In this document: positions 1 to 9,887 of the stretch, in pieces
How the letters are laid out: each line of letters opens with the position of its first letter
Position numbering within the stretch: position 1 is the stretch's first letter
The notes under the pieces: generated by a model
Told to the model about the DNA's origin: nothing
The model's database searches: none
The model's input: the letters and a program-made list of their open reading frames with translations, nothing else
Position numbers and translations under genes: made by a program
Source: Arion vulgaris
Lineage: Eukaryota > Mollusca > Gastropoda > Stylommatophora > Arionidae
DNA length: 64,000 nucleotides
NCBI GenBank assembly: GCA_020796225.1
Contig: CM036755.1
Coordinates: 81,289,150-81,353,149, forward strand
Direction of reading: 5' to 3'

Positions 1-270
1 GTGTAGTCATGAGAAGGACATTTGTGTTGATCTGAGTGTAGCCACGAGAAGGACATTTGTATTGATCTGAGTGTAGCCATGAGAAGTACATTTGTGTTGA
101 TCTGGGTGTAGCCATGAGAAGGACATTTGTGTTGATCTGGGTGTAGCCATGAGAAGGACATTTGTGTTGATCTGGGTGTAGCCATGAGAAGGACATTTGT
201 GCTGATCTGGGTGGAGACATGAGAAGGACATTTGTGTTGATCTAAGTGTAGCCCTGAGAAGGACTTTGTG
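1..270. repeat. 35-bp minisatellite, about 7.7 copies
   Basis: A unit beginning GTGTAGCCATGAGAAGGACA recurs at 1, 36, 71, 106, 141, 176, 211 and 246 with few substitutions. The array is cut by the window edge, so its full length is unknown. The 74-residue minus-strand reading frame through it is only the repeat translated. I could not identify a source sequence. Confidence 0.95.
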
Positions 271-589
271 CTATCCTCCAGATGTTTTTATATCTTCTAT
301 CTATTCGTTTACCCTCTGGTGACCATTTCATCGCAGTAAAACAGAAGAAGAAGGGCATTATCTTTATGACTATAACGTGAATAAAAATGTTTCATCGCCT
401 TTTCAGATTGTAGGGTTAAAAAATCTATAACTTCACATTTCTAGTTATATGAAATGCTGGAGGTAGCTGTGTAAATTCCTGTCCTCTCTTCTAAAATGTT
501 TGTTGCGAAAATGAACCCGTAACTTTTATGTGTGGGACTCGATACGAGAACTCTCTAAGCATTGCGTTAATATATCTTATAATTAATGT
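271..589. other. Unassigned AT-rich stretch
   Basis: No coding, tRNA-like or repeated structure was recognised here. Confidence 0.6.
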
Positions 590-888
590 ATTGTCGTCTT
601 TCCCCAGGTGGATGATGGGATTGGTTGTTCACTCTTTCGCCGTTAAGCCTAGAGGTAGGAGCTTTAATTTGCGTTCCAGTACTAGATGAGTCGCCCTTGT
701 TGTGTTATATACGTATTTATTCAGAGTAGTCTTGATATGGTCTATCCATTTTGTTCTTGGTCTTTCCTTGGCTCTAGTACCTTATCTCTTTTTATTGGCA
801 AAGCACGTAATCTCTTTTTATTGCATGCTGTTATTGGTGGTTGGTTGTATTTCATTCTCATTAAATGTCCAAATAATTTATAAATAGA
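590..888 (-). mobile_element. LINE-A 3' end fragment (RTE-like)
   Basis: The stretch matches the 3' parts of the copies at 2660-2777, 4757-5050 and 22076-22480. Shared landmarks are GTCGCCCTTGTTGTGTTATA and the run around GGTCTTGATATTGTCTATCC. All copies lie on the minus strand, so the fragment holds the C-terminal codons and 3' UTR. An internal TCTCTTTTTATTG duplication is present near 787-822. The family assignment rests on the longer copy at 4757-7330. Confidence 0.75.
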
Positions 889-934
889 TAATATAAATTA
901 AAAGGGACACACATAAACATAATGAACAACTAAC

Positions 935-1063
935 CATACTGGCAGGCTGGACCAAACCATCCAAGATTACATGTGCTGCACTGTCCGTCTGTATTTGGAC
1001 ATGTGGTTCCAAAACAATGGCACTTATACTTACAGCCTATTTCAAACCATCCACTGCCACAAG
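935..1063 (-). CDS. Putative EGF-like domain exon of a host gene
   Basis: Read on the minus strand from 1063 to 935, this gives an open 129-bp segment encoding about 42 residues. It has eight cysteines and two GWF motifs, starts CGSGWFEIGC and ends GWFGPACQY. The sequence before it is a T-rich tract ending TTTTTATCAG, a strong 3' splice acceptor. The sequence after it is GTTAGT, a good donor. Both ends fall in phase 1, as is usual for shuffled EGF modules. It would add one disulphide-rich extracellular module to a secreted or membrane protein. No second exon, start or stop of the gene was found, and the rest of the gene probably lies outside the window. It could be a decayed exon, but it has no stop and both splice sites are intact. 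Confidence 0.65.
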
Positions 1064-1150
1064 CTGATAAAAAGCAACAAAAAAACCAGAACTGATATAA
1101 AAGTCATATACAGAATAAAGAAAACAATATTATAAATATGGTGTCTATTT

Positions 1151-1525
1151 ATGTGGATAATAAACGAAACTCGTATCGTTTCTGAAAGACTAATTTACCT
1201 TCTATCGACGAAGTTACAGACCTACAACACTATTTGGAAAATAATAACTACAGAGATGAGGTGCATTAGAAGAGCTGCAGGTGTGACAATTAGAAATAAA
1301 ATTAGAAATGAAGAAATCAGAAGAAGACTGGTCATGCAATTCATAAAAGAACAACAGATTAAATGGTGTGGACACCTGACAAGAATGCCTTGTATCGATT
1401 AAGAAAAAAAGTCACACTGAAAAAATATACCGAGTACAGAGCAAGAGGAAGACAACGAAAATATGAAACAACGGCATCAGGATCATCCTTAAGAAAATTA
1501 ACAGCTTACAAAGTGCCCTAGAACA
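1151..1525 (+). mobile_element. LINE ORF2 C-terminal fragment, copy 1
   Basis: From about 1258 the plus strand encodes RRAAGVTIRNKIRNEEIRRR, then QIKWCGHLTRMP. This is the C-terminal pattern of RTE-like LINE polyproteins downstream of the reverse transcriptase. It decays into an R/K-rich tail after 1400. The first 140 bp are repeated almost exactly at 2178-2322. It is a pseudogene fragment with no start of its own. Confidence 0.75.
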
Positions 1526-1559
1526 CGCACACACAAGTTCACTATCTCCTCCCCTCCTC

Positions 1560-2175
1560 CCAATCAGTTTCAGTTTCAGTTTGGAATATCTTCATTGCAC
1601 TCCGGACATGTCCATAGGTGCTCCGATCTCCTTCGCAATATCTCCAACAGCGTCCAGCGACTGACCGTACCAGTTCTATTTTGATTGATGAGCCTACTCG
1701 TATACCTGTTGTACCGTTCTTTTCTTGCCACAGCAATCTTCAAACCCAGTTCTCGCAATCTAGTAGTTGACGTGGATTGGTTTAGATGAAGGTCTTCTCT
1801 GCGGCCACGTTCTATGAGGGCGTTCAAGATGCAGCTCTGTCCATTGGCTGGCCCTCTGATATAGCGGCAGAGCCAGCCAGCCTGTCTGCTCTCTCATTGC
1901 CAACGACACCCATGTGCCCCGGAACAAAGACAAGTGTAAATCTGCAAATTATTGACGCCTGCAGTGATTCAGTCCATTTCCTGCGCACTGAACTGGCCTC
2001 CACCTTTCGGATCATACTCAATGAGTCACTCAGAATGCACGCATGAGTGTAGTTTTGTGACTCTAGCCAGAGTAGTGCATTGGTCACCGCCAGTACCTCC
2101 ATTGTCATTCTGCTTGTTGTCATACTAAATGCACCACTGGCTTCCTTGACCATTCTGCCACATGAGCTTGCAGAG
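1560..2175 (-). pseudogene. LINE-B RNase H domain and C-terminal tail
   Basis: The minus strand carries RNase H hallmarks in order: TMEVLAVTNALLWL, then the aspartate motif ILSDSLSMIRK, then FVPGHMGVVGNERADRLAG. A basic tail follows and ends in HLWTCPECNE, a partial zinc-binding motif. In non-LTR retrotransposons this domain follows the reverse transcriptase and degrades the RNA of the RNA:DNA hybrid. The two halves are in different frames, so a frameshift separates them near 1825. Related fragments lie at 25495, 34826, 35870 and 46085. The endonuclease and reverse transcriptase are absent, so this is a 5'-truncated dead copy. Confidence 0.85.
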
Positions 2176-2177
2176 TT

Positions 2178-2352
2178 GAGGTGCATTAGAAGAGCTGCAG
2201 GTGTGACAATTCGAGATACGATTAGAAATGAAAAAATCAGAAGAAGACTGGTCATGCAATTCATAAAAGAACAACAGATTAAATGGTGTGGATACCTCCC
2301 AATCAGTTCTATAATGAAGTAAATGGTGGAACAGAAGAAGAAGAAGAAGAAG
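2178..2352 (+). mobile_element. LINE ORF2 C-terminal fragment, copy 2, with GAA tail
   Basis: This nearly repeats 1258-1400 (RRAAGVTIRDTIRNEKIRRR, IKWCGYL) and then ends in a (GAA)n run at about 2330-2352. Together the two copies bracket the LINE-B fragment in direct orientation. Confidence 0.7.
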
Positions 2353-2654
2353 ACAGCGTGATTTTCAACATGGTAGCTAATGTGTGAATTAATCACATAT
2401 CCGTTTCGCATCTACAGTTTTTAATGTTTCTCGTAGTTACTAACTGTGATTTCATCGAACTAATGTGAATGTATGTGTAGTGCTAGTAAGTGTGCTTGAT
2501 CACAACCCAAGCGTACCTAGTTTAAACTCCGAGGCAGTTAATTTGGAAGCAAATTCATTTCCGTGGGATTTTTACGAAAGGTAAAAATAGACCTCACCGT
2601 TCAGAAAGCAATGGCAAACTACTGAACGTATAAGTGGTGCCTAAAAAATGTGGT
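2353..2654. other. Unassigned stretch
   Basis: No coding potential or clear repeat was recognised. A phrase near 2605 (AGCAATGGCAAACTACTG) resembles conserved blocks seen in many dispersed repeats, but no second copy was noticed in the window. Confidence 0.4.
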
Positions 2655-2777
2655 TGATGGCTATTGTCTATTGTCTATTCACAGTTGGAAGATGTAGTTG
2701 GCTGTCCACTCTTGCCGTTAAGCGTAGGGATGGTAGCTTTAATTTGCGTTCTAGGGCTAGATGAGACGCCCTTGTTG
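2655..2777 (-). mobile_element. LINE-A copy, 3' part, separated from its body by an insertion
   Basis: The sequence matches the 3' ends at 590 and 22076 up to CTTGTTG. It stops abruptly at 2777 and resumes at 4757 (TGTTGTATCCGTG). The 3' edge is a short TATTGTCTATTGTCTATT tail, equivalent to a (AATAGAC)n tail on the coding strand. Confidence 0.8.
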
Positions 2778-4752
2778 TGTACAAGGGCGTTAAGTGTGTG
2801 CTTCCAATTCTAATTTATCTGCTTTATATTCTTCGAGTTATCTATCTAGTTATTACAGTGTGATGACCTGTGCTGCTATTCTTCTTCTGTAAATCCTTAC
2901 AAGACACTTCTCTCTACTCAACAACATTAACAATATCCACACTAACTCAACAACTATCACGCTATAACATCAAATACAATTCAATTAAATGACCGTAAAA
3001 TATATCGTACATCTAAGGGAGAATCAATCTGATTGTCCGCTTTTATTAATTCATTAATTTCCTGCTATGTCTCATCAGTTACAATGACATATATATCTAT
3101 ATAGAACATGCACATTTTTCATACCTAGAAAACATCAACAAAATATTTATCTTATAATACTTAATTAGCTATAGAAAATCGAAAGTCTCCTTTAACTCCT
3201 TACTCAGAACTATCCACACTTGAATGATATGTCTATCTAATACACTCTTTAGTGAACTGTCTATCTTGTAAGCACTTGTATATCTACTACACTCTTTAGT
3301 GAACTGTCTATCTTGTAAGCACTTGTATATCTGCTACACTCTTTAGTGAACTGTCTATCTTGTAAGCACTTGTATATCTGCTACACTCTTTAGTGAACTG
3401 TCTATCTTGCAAACACTTGTATATCTGCTACCCTCTTTAGTGAACTGTCTATCTTGTAAGCACTTGTATAACGAATAATATGTCTATCTTCTACACACTG
3501 TTTAATTCTGACCTGTTAAATCATGTCCACAAGAACTCCCGTGGCGTACTCTCTTGTCCCATTCGGACAGTCATCAGCATATGTTGTTTCTGTTCAAGTT
3601 CTGTCTTCTGGTTCTCTAGTTTACTTAGAAATCACAACAGCATTGTTCTGCTCTATAATTCTTGTTGCTATCTACTCTACTAAATTCCTTCCTTCTATCT
3701 GTGCCTTTCTTCTTCCTCTCTCTCTATGTCTGTCCCTGGCTAAGTTCTTCTGCTTAGTTTTTCTGCTAGGTTATTCTGTTAAGTTCTTCTGCTCAGTTCT
3801 TCTGCTAGGTTCTTCTGCTAAGCTTCTCTGCTAAGTTCCCATCTCTGTGTCTCCTCTTCTTGTGTGTCTAACTACACTCTTCAACAACCTACTCGTGGAT
3901 CTGTCCCAGCTATCTCCCTCCTTTTCTCTGTGTCTGTACTAAAAATTGATTTTAATCTTTTCCGTATTATAATTCCAACCCTGCACTGTCGATGATACCT
4001 GCCTGAATTCTCAATCCTGACCTACTAACTCCTATCGGTTGACTGTTCTATCCGCTCTGTGTTCTGATGGTAACTAACTATCTTCCACAACCTACTCGTC
4101 GATCTGTCCCAGCTATCCCTCTTACTTTGTGTTCTGTTCGTCTATTTATCCGCAAATCCAAAATCACAATCCTTTGTTCCTAGACCTATTCAGGTGGTCA
4201 GGAAATTTACCTTGCTAGAACTAATTGCCTGGTCCCTTGAGAGCACCACTGCCCCGTAGTTCTGTCATTACCATCCCTGCTTGCCTTATTTTCCCCTGGC
4301 TAAGAACTCGAGGAATCCCTTTGATCTGAATTTCACAGAAAAATGGACTCTCTTTTCTGATTGATCGCAAGTTCTCCTGTTCGACCTAAAATCGGTCTAG
4401 TCTGTACTAGTTTCTTTTCAAGCTCAAATTTGTTATAGTATTATTATCTCATATCTGGACATCTCTGGGGTACGTTTTCTCTCTCTACTATAAAATCGCC
4501 CACCCAGCTGGACTCCGAAACTTATTGATCAAAGGTTTAATTACCGGCCATTAACTTGTTTGATCGTCACCTGTAGTAACACTCAATGCTGCCAATAGCA
4601 TTTAGTCTCCCCCATTCCAGTCGGCTATTAGATCTGAAACGTTATCAGATCGGTCAACAGTTTAATTACCGTACGCTACCTTTGTGATTGTCACCGGTGT
4701 GGCCTATAGAAATATGATTCCATTTTTCTTGACCACATATGACACTATTACA
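2778..4752. mobile_element. 1,975-bp TG...CA insertion with 4-bp target duplication (LTR-like)
   Basis: The insert begins TGTACAAGGG, ends GACACTATTACA, and is flanked by GTTG at 2774-2777 and 4753-4756. Removing the insert and one GTTG restores the uninterrupted LINE-A sequence seen at 22176-22200. TG...CA ends and a 4-bp duplication suit an LTR-retrotransposon integration. I see no gag or pol coding, so a long solo LTR or a non-autonomous element is most likely. The interior is pyrimidine-rich and contains a 47-bp minisatellite and a duplicated CAACCTACTCGT block near 3884 and 4088. Confidence 0.6.
3236..3475. repeat. 47-bp tandem repeat, about 5 copies
   Basis: The unit contains CTCTTTAGTGAACTGTCTAT followed by CTTGTAAGCACTTGTATATC. 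It lies inside the LTR-like insertion. Copies differ by single bases. Confidence 0.9.
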
Positions 4753-5156
4753 GTTGTGTTGTATCCGTGTTTATGTAGTGTGGTCTTGATATTGTCTATC
4801 CATTTTTTCTTGGTCTTCTCTTAGCTCGAGTACCGCTCTCTTTTTATTGTATGGTGTTATTGGTGGTTGGTTATATTTCATTCTCATTAAATGTCCAAAC
4901 TATTGCATTTGTTGACTTTCGATGTATGCCCACTCTGCTTCTGATGTCCTCATTTCGTAGTTTGTCTTTCCTGGTGACTCCCACTGCCTTCCTCAAGTAT
5001 TTCATTTCACACATGGTCAGCTTTCTGTGATGTGTTGCTGTAAGAGACCAAGTTTGGCACTGGTAACAAAGTGTTGGTAGGAAAATACTTTTATCATCTG
5101 TCTTTTCACTTCCATCTTGATCTTTGGATGTTGTAGTAATGGTGCCAGCTGGTAGG

Positions 5157-6380
5157 TCACTGAATTTGCTTTTGACACCTTGTCTCTATTTCTCTATCTA
5201 GTTTTCCGTCCTCTGTAAAAATGCTGCCTAAATATTTGAATTCAGAAACTTGCTTTACTCTGGTGTTATCTACTTGTATGTTTGCTTGGCTTGGTGTTCT
5301 GCTGATTTTCATGGTCTCGGTCTTTTGTTTGTTGATTTTCATGTTGTACTTTCTACATGCTATTAGCAATGAATTCATATGATGTTGTAGCTGATCTTCA
5401 TCTTCATAGATTAAACTTTGGTCGTACTCAAAAACAATTCGTTGATTTGGTTGTTTAATTGGTCGTCGTGATCATTGTCTATGCCAATAAGGTCTTTTCG
5501 CACTGTGTCTCTTTCACTATTCTGTCGATATATATGTTGAAGAGAAGAGGTGAGAGCACACAACGCTATCTTACTCCTGATTTTGTTTCGAATGAGTCCG
5601 TCATTCCGTCTGTTCTTACCACACCGTGGCTATTTGCGAATATTGCTCCGATATTGTCTAGCAGTTGTCCCTTGATCCCATAATTTTCTAGTGTTTCCCA
5701 TAGAATACTTCTATCTATTCTGTCGAATGCCTTTTCTTGATCGATGAATAATAAGTGTAGCTTTTTGTTATATTCTATTGATTTTTCACTCAGTTGTCTC
5801 AGAGTGAATAGAGCGTCTGTGTGTCCCACTCCTCTTCTAAATCCAAACTGTGTGGGGCTTATGTGTGGGTCAGCGATGTGTCTTATGCGCTGTTCTAATA
5901 TTTTTGCGTATATTTTACCAGTGTGGCTTAATAGTGAAATGCCTCTGTATGTTTCGCATTCTCTTTTATTTTGCCTTTATTTTTCCATAATGGGACAATT
6001 ACTGATTTTTTCCAGTCATCTGGAACTTTTCTTTCTATCTAAGCAGCTGTGAATATTCTACTTAACCATTTTACACCTATTTCTTTGCATCTTTTAATTG
6101 CTTCGTTGGGTATGCCATCTGCACCTGGTGACTTATTGTTCGGGCTGTTCTTTATTGCTGTTTCAATTTCTTGGATCAATATATATGGTTCTGTTTCTTC
6201 ACTTGCATTTGTTGTGTATATATATTCAGTTAATTTAGTAGGGTTATAAAGTTCTTGAAAATATTCCTTCTATCTGGTCATTCTATCTTGTCTGTTGAGT
6301 AATGGTGTTCCTTCCTTACTGTTTATGATAGTGGTAGGGTTGTAGCTATCGTTTTCACTCTCATTGCCTTGACATTCTTA
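5157..6380 (-). pseudogene. LINE-A reverse transcriptase (decayed)
   Basis: Minus-strand motifs in order are NKSPGADGIPNEAIKRC (fingers), LLFIDQEKAFDRIDR (motif A aspartate), SFETKSGVR (start of motif B), and MKINKQKTETMKIS followed by FKYLGSIFTEDGK (thumb). The block holding the catalytic YADD pair was not recovered, because stops and frame changes fall between 5380 and 5566. The enzyme would copy element RNA into DNA at a nicked chromosomal target. This copy is fragmented into at least three frames. Confidence 0.85.
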
Positions 6381-6524
6381 AAAATTCTCTCGGTTTTGTC
6401 CTACATAAGTCTGTTAGATGTTCTCCATATTTGCACCAAGAGTTTTCTTTCTCTTTCTTGACTATACTTTTCACCTCTCTCCTGACTAGACGATATTGTA
6501 CATAGTCGTTATAGTTTTTAGATT

Positions 6525-7310
6525 TCAACCATGTTTGGAAGCAATATTTCTTTCTGTGTATGGTTGTTTGTATCTCTTCACTCCACCATGCTGTTTTTGA
6601 TGAGCTTTGGCTGGTCCTTTTGTGCAACATACTTTTGTTAAATTGTTTGATATGGAGGTTTTAAATACTTTCCATTCCTTCTCGATGTTATCAATTCTCT
6701 TGGGTAAGGTGTTGTAGATCTGGTTCATTTCTTGATATAACTCGTATTTGGTTGTTTCTTCTTCCAACTTTTAAAAAGTTTATAGCATGTTCTTTCCAAT
6801 GTTTTGTTTCAGTTTTGTCTTTTGGTCTCAGCGAATGTCTTCTTTCAGTTACTACGACAGGTCGATGGTCAGTATCTATGTTAATGTTTGGTATAACTCT
6901 GGCGTCTGTGATATATCCCTTCTGCCTGTATCTTACAAGTATGTAATCAATCTGTGACGCTTGAAGCAAATTGTCCCATCTGTACGAAGTTTTTATGTGG
7001 CTCTGTCTATGTTGATAAAATGTGTTTGTTATTATTAGACCGTGTTCTAAACATAGTTTTATTAGCTCTTCCCCATTGTTGTTTCGTTCTGTTGATGTGT
7101 CTCCAAAATGTCCTAAACATTGTTCATGATCATTTGTTTTCTTCCCTACTCTTCCGTTAAAATCTCCCATTACATAGATCTCTTCTTTGCTTTTCATGTT
7201 ATTTAAAGTGATAGAGAGACTTTAAAAGACATCTTTTCGTTCTTCTTCGTTGTTATTGTCGTTTCATGGGGCATATACTTGAATGTATGTTGTTGTTTAC
7301 TCCTGTTGAT
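6525..7310 (-). pseudogene. LINE-A APE-type endonuclease and linker (decayed)
   Basis: The minus strand encodes VMGDFNGRVG (catalytic Asp/Asn), ASQIDYILVRYR and NIDTDHRPVVV (the SDH-type catalytic histidine block). These are the conserved parts of apurinic-like endonucleases that nick target DNA in non-LTR retrotransposition. The N-terminal third is missing or off-frame. A charged linker (WWSEEIQTTIHRKKYCFQTW) leads into the reverse transcriptase. Confidence 0.85.
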
Positions 7311-7330
7311 GGCTACGTCCTGTAACGTAT

Positions 7331-7680
7331 ATGCCACGATTTTAAATGTTTTTCATTCATCCAACAGGCAGTCGTGGAGGAACGGCAATATATCTCCCTG
7401 ATCATTCTGTGTTCATCAGACGACGAAGTTTATGAAAGACACGGCTCAGTGATGCTCTTTGTTTGGAGAGCTAGATGGATGTGTTCTTAACAACGCTCGT
7501 CAGTAGGGCTAGACATTGAGTGCTGTAAGGAATAAATGTTTGTGATTCGAACCCTGTGTGTGGTAATTAATATTTGCTCAGGAATCCCCTATTACATGTT
7601 CACTCTCTATTTACTGATCATATTCATTGATTTTTGTGCTTCCCACGGGGTTCTTAAAACTTATTTCTTTTTTCTTTATC
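7331..7680. other. Unassigned stretch
   Basis: No feature was recognised. A B-box-like GATTCGAACCC occurs near 7535, but no A box lies at the right spacing. Confidence 0.5.
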
Positions 7681-7682
7681 TT

Positions 7683-7750
7683 CCGTAGGGGTCTCTGTAG
7701 CGAGAATGGTAAGATGCTTGCCCCTCGCTACAAAGGCTCCCGGTTCGTTT
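7683..7750 (+). repeat. tRNA-like sequence (SINE head)
   Basis: TAGCGAGAATGGTAAGATGC resembles a pol III A box, and CCCGGTTCG resembles a B box about 40 bp later. No full cloverleaf forms. It abuts the distal end of the oppositely oriented SINE-A that follows. Confidence 0.45.
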
Positions 7751-7754
7751 GCTG

Positions 7755-8188
7755 TTTGATATCAACATCATCAGTGTATTTCTGTGAGTAACCTTGTGTG
7801 CTCCGATCTCTTTCTTGCACAGGAAAATCTCTGCGGCAGTACACGAGCTCCGTAGCAACGACGAGGGTCTCTGATGTAATTTCAAAGATGGTAACAATAT
7901 TTTTGTAGTAATTATATTTGCAATCTTTGCTAATGAATTTAGCCCGGGTAGCGGTTTTCCAGCCTGTTCTTCTAAATTGTGAACTGCCATGAGTTCTGTT
8001 ACGTGCTCAAATTGAACATGAGACCAACGTTTTATCGTCCGTCTCCGATAGGACTAGGAACTCGATCTCATCTAGACTGAGATGAGGGATCTCTAGAAAA
8101 ATATCCAGGTGGCTTCACGAGGGAGCGAACCTGGTACCTTTGGCACGAGAGATGAGTACCTAGCCTCTACGCCACAGAGAGCACCTAA
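7755..8188 (-). mobile_element. SINE-A (tRNA-derived), near full length
   Basis: On the minus strand it starts TCTCTGTGGCGTAGAGGC with A box TGGCGTAGAGG and B box AGGTTCGCTCC (about 8188-8110). A body follows with GATCGAGTTCCTAGTCCTAT, and then a 3' part with GCTACGGAGCTCGTG and GAAAGAGATCGGAGCACA. Other copies lie at 8728, 23940, 24230, 30155, 45605, 54005, 61455 and 61790. It is non-coding and would depend on LINE machinery. Divergence among copies suggests an old family. Confidence 0.8.
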
Positions 8189-8299
8189 TATTTTTCTGAA
8201 AGAGGAGGGACTCATGTATATTTAATATTTTGTGAAGGAACTATATTGAGGACAAAACTAGCATGTTTGTGTGATATATCTGAAGAGTTGAATGATCTG

Positions 8300-8325
8300 A
8301 ATCTCTCTCTTTCTCTCTCTTTCTA

Positions 8326-8358
<33 letters not shown>
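8300..8358. repeat. (TC)n microsatellite
   Basis: Nearly pure CT dinucleotide run. The RERER-type peptide of the opposite strand is an artefact of it. Confidence 0.95.
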
Positions 8359-8645
8359 GCAGGGAAGCAACATGCAGCAACAATAAGTAACCAGAAACTC
8401 CAGCTTCTGTTGTTGTAAACACAAAATAAAATAAGAATATTTATACAATCCGTTGTATGTTGTTTTCCAACAGCTATGTAACTGAAAACTCGTTCTACGA
8501 GTCTAATTTCTTTCAAATAGTAACAATAGAGACTTGAACCTTTGCCTTTCAACGATACATCCCAGCTAGACAGTTCTGATTGTCGGATCTTATTGTCTGT
8601 GTACGTCAGAAGAAAAGACTAGGTCAATACATTTCTTCTACATAC

Positions 8646-8722
8646 TAGACACAAAGTGTGACGGATTAGCGTAGTGCATAAGCGTTCGCATATCGACTAG
8701 GATACAAGAGGTTCATTGATGA
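8646..8722 (+). repeat. tRNA-like sequence (SINE head)
   Basis: GGATTAGCGTAGTGCATAAG acts as an A-box-like element and GAGGTTCATTGATG as a degenerate B box. As at 7683, it directly precedes the distal end of an opposite-strand SINE-A. Confidence 0.45.
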
Positions 8723-8727
8723 TAGGG

Positions 8728-9130
8728 ACTATCATTATTGCACTTCAGTGAGTAACCATGTGTGCTCTGATCTCTTTCTTACACAGAAAGATCTCTGCTA
8801 CAGTAGTTTGCTCCACAAACTCCGTAGCATCAGCGAGGGTCCCCGATGTAATTTTGATGATGGTGAAGATATATTTGTAGGAATATTTATTTAAAACATC
8901 TTTTCTAACGACTTTTACATGGGCAGCGGCTTTCCAGCGTGCTCCTCTCGATTTTGAAGTTCCATAGGTTCTTTTATATGTTCAACTTGAACACTGGACC
9001 TACGTTTCATCGTCCGTTTCCGATAGGACTAGGAACTCGATCTCACCTACATTGAGAAAAGGGATCTCTGGAAAAATATCCAGATATTACACAAGGGGTA
9101 TGTGGGTTCAGTCCACACTCGAGGTTCCAG
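8728..9130 (-). mobile_element. SINE-A, second copy
   Basis: This is collinear with 7755-8188 over the 3' part (ACTCCGTAGCATCAGCGAGG) and the middle (ACTAGGAACTCGATCTCACC). Its tRNA-like head at about 9090-9130 is degenerate. The two copies are neighbours in the same orientation. Confidence 0.8.
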
Positions 9131-9224
9131 AGATGAGAAAAGAAGTTCACACTGCTACCTCCTGCACACTAGGGCATAGTAAAGTGAAGGGACAGACACT
9201 TCATACCATAAGGTCTGAAAAGGC

Positions 9225-9366
9225 TACGGGACGTTTAGGACACGTTTAGGACACGTGCATCTGATTTCAGCCAAACCTCCTTAATCGCCTCTTACGACAT
9301 GCATGGCAGGTAACAGTGGTTCTATTCTTTACATCCCAAATTTTGGGCCCGGTAACCACTCGGGCG
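9225..9366 (-). mobile_element. SINE-C2 fragment
   Basis: The minus strand reads GCCCGAGTGGTTACCGGGCC, then GGTTCTATTC in complement and the core GTCGTAAGAGGCGATTAAGG. It matches 39388 and 63797. The GAGTGGTTACCGG start resembles a tRNA A box. Confidence 0.8.
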
Positions 9367-9480
9367 AAATATAGGTTTCAGTTCCATGGAAGAGATTGAG
9401 TGAGTTGCCCAGGATAGAACGGTATGGAGAAATTGCTTGCAGGCCCTATGTAACGGTACGAGAGGAATTATTATTAATAT
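9367..9480 (+). mobile_element. LINE-C 3' end fragment
   Basis: It encodes SMEEIE, then VAQDRTVWRNCLQALCN in pieces, followed by ACGGTACGAGAGGAATTATTATT. This C-terminal codon plus tail pattern recurs at 23590-23707 and, reversed, at 62545 and 53370. Confidence 0.7.
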
Positions 9481-9885
9481 TATATGCAGAGCTAACATTT
9501 TGAAAAGCTGAAAATGTGTTGTATATCTTGGAAGTAAATGTGTTGTATATTTTGGAAGTAAATGTTACCTTCGTAATGTTGTCCACATTACCCATCATGT
9601 GCCGACGGACAATGACAAATACAGGCCTAACACCACCTATATACCACGTGGTATAAAAAGGGTTCCTTTACTTTTTTATATATAGAATATAGGTAACACA
9701 TACATAAAGGTGTAACACTGGCATACCTGAGATCTACCTTTACTTACCTGGAGTGGTTTGGGCGGTTACCAAACTTATTATAGACATCCCTATGTAGAAT
9801 AAGAGGAACATTCCTAAGTGTTTTCTTAAAGGGCTCACAGGAGACGTCATCGCTAAACAAAATGAAAGAAACAATGAAATTGTTT
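9481..9885. other. Unassigned AT-rich stretch
   Basis: A short duplication, GTGTTGTATATYTTGGAAGTAA, occurs near 9512 and 9540. Nothing else was recognised. Confidence 0.5.
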
Positions 9886-9887
9886 AC

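Larger units (their letters stand above)
4757..7330 (-). mobile_element. LINE-A body (RTE-like, endonuclease plus reverse transcriptase)
   Basis: This is the longest LINE-A copy. On the minus strand it encodes, in order, an APE-type endonuclease (about 7310-6770), a linker, a reverse transcriptase (about 6230-5150) and a C-terminal region down to 4757. It is 5'-truncated near 7330. Its 3' end continues at 2655-2777 beyond the LTR-like insertion. Several frameshifts and stops show that it is inactive. The domain order without an obvious RNase H, and the motif style, point to RTE or a near relative. The clade is inferred. Confidence 0.85.

Noticed and set aside
1824..2411. 195-codon minus-strand frame as a host gene
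   Set aside because: Its N-terminal third is low-complexity read-through. The rest is the RNase H of LINE-B.
7520..7560. B-box-like GATTCGAACCC as a tRNA or SINE
   Set aside because: No A box at the right distance on that strand and no repeated copies were noticed.
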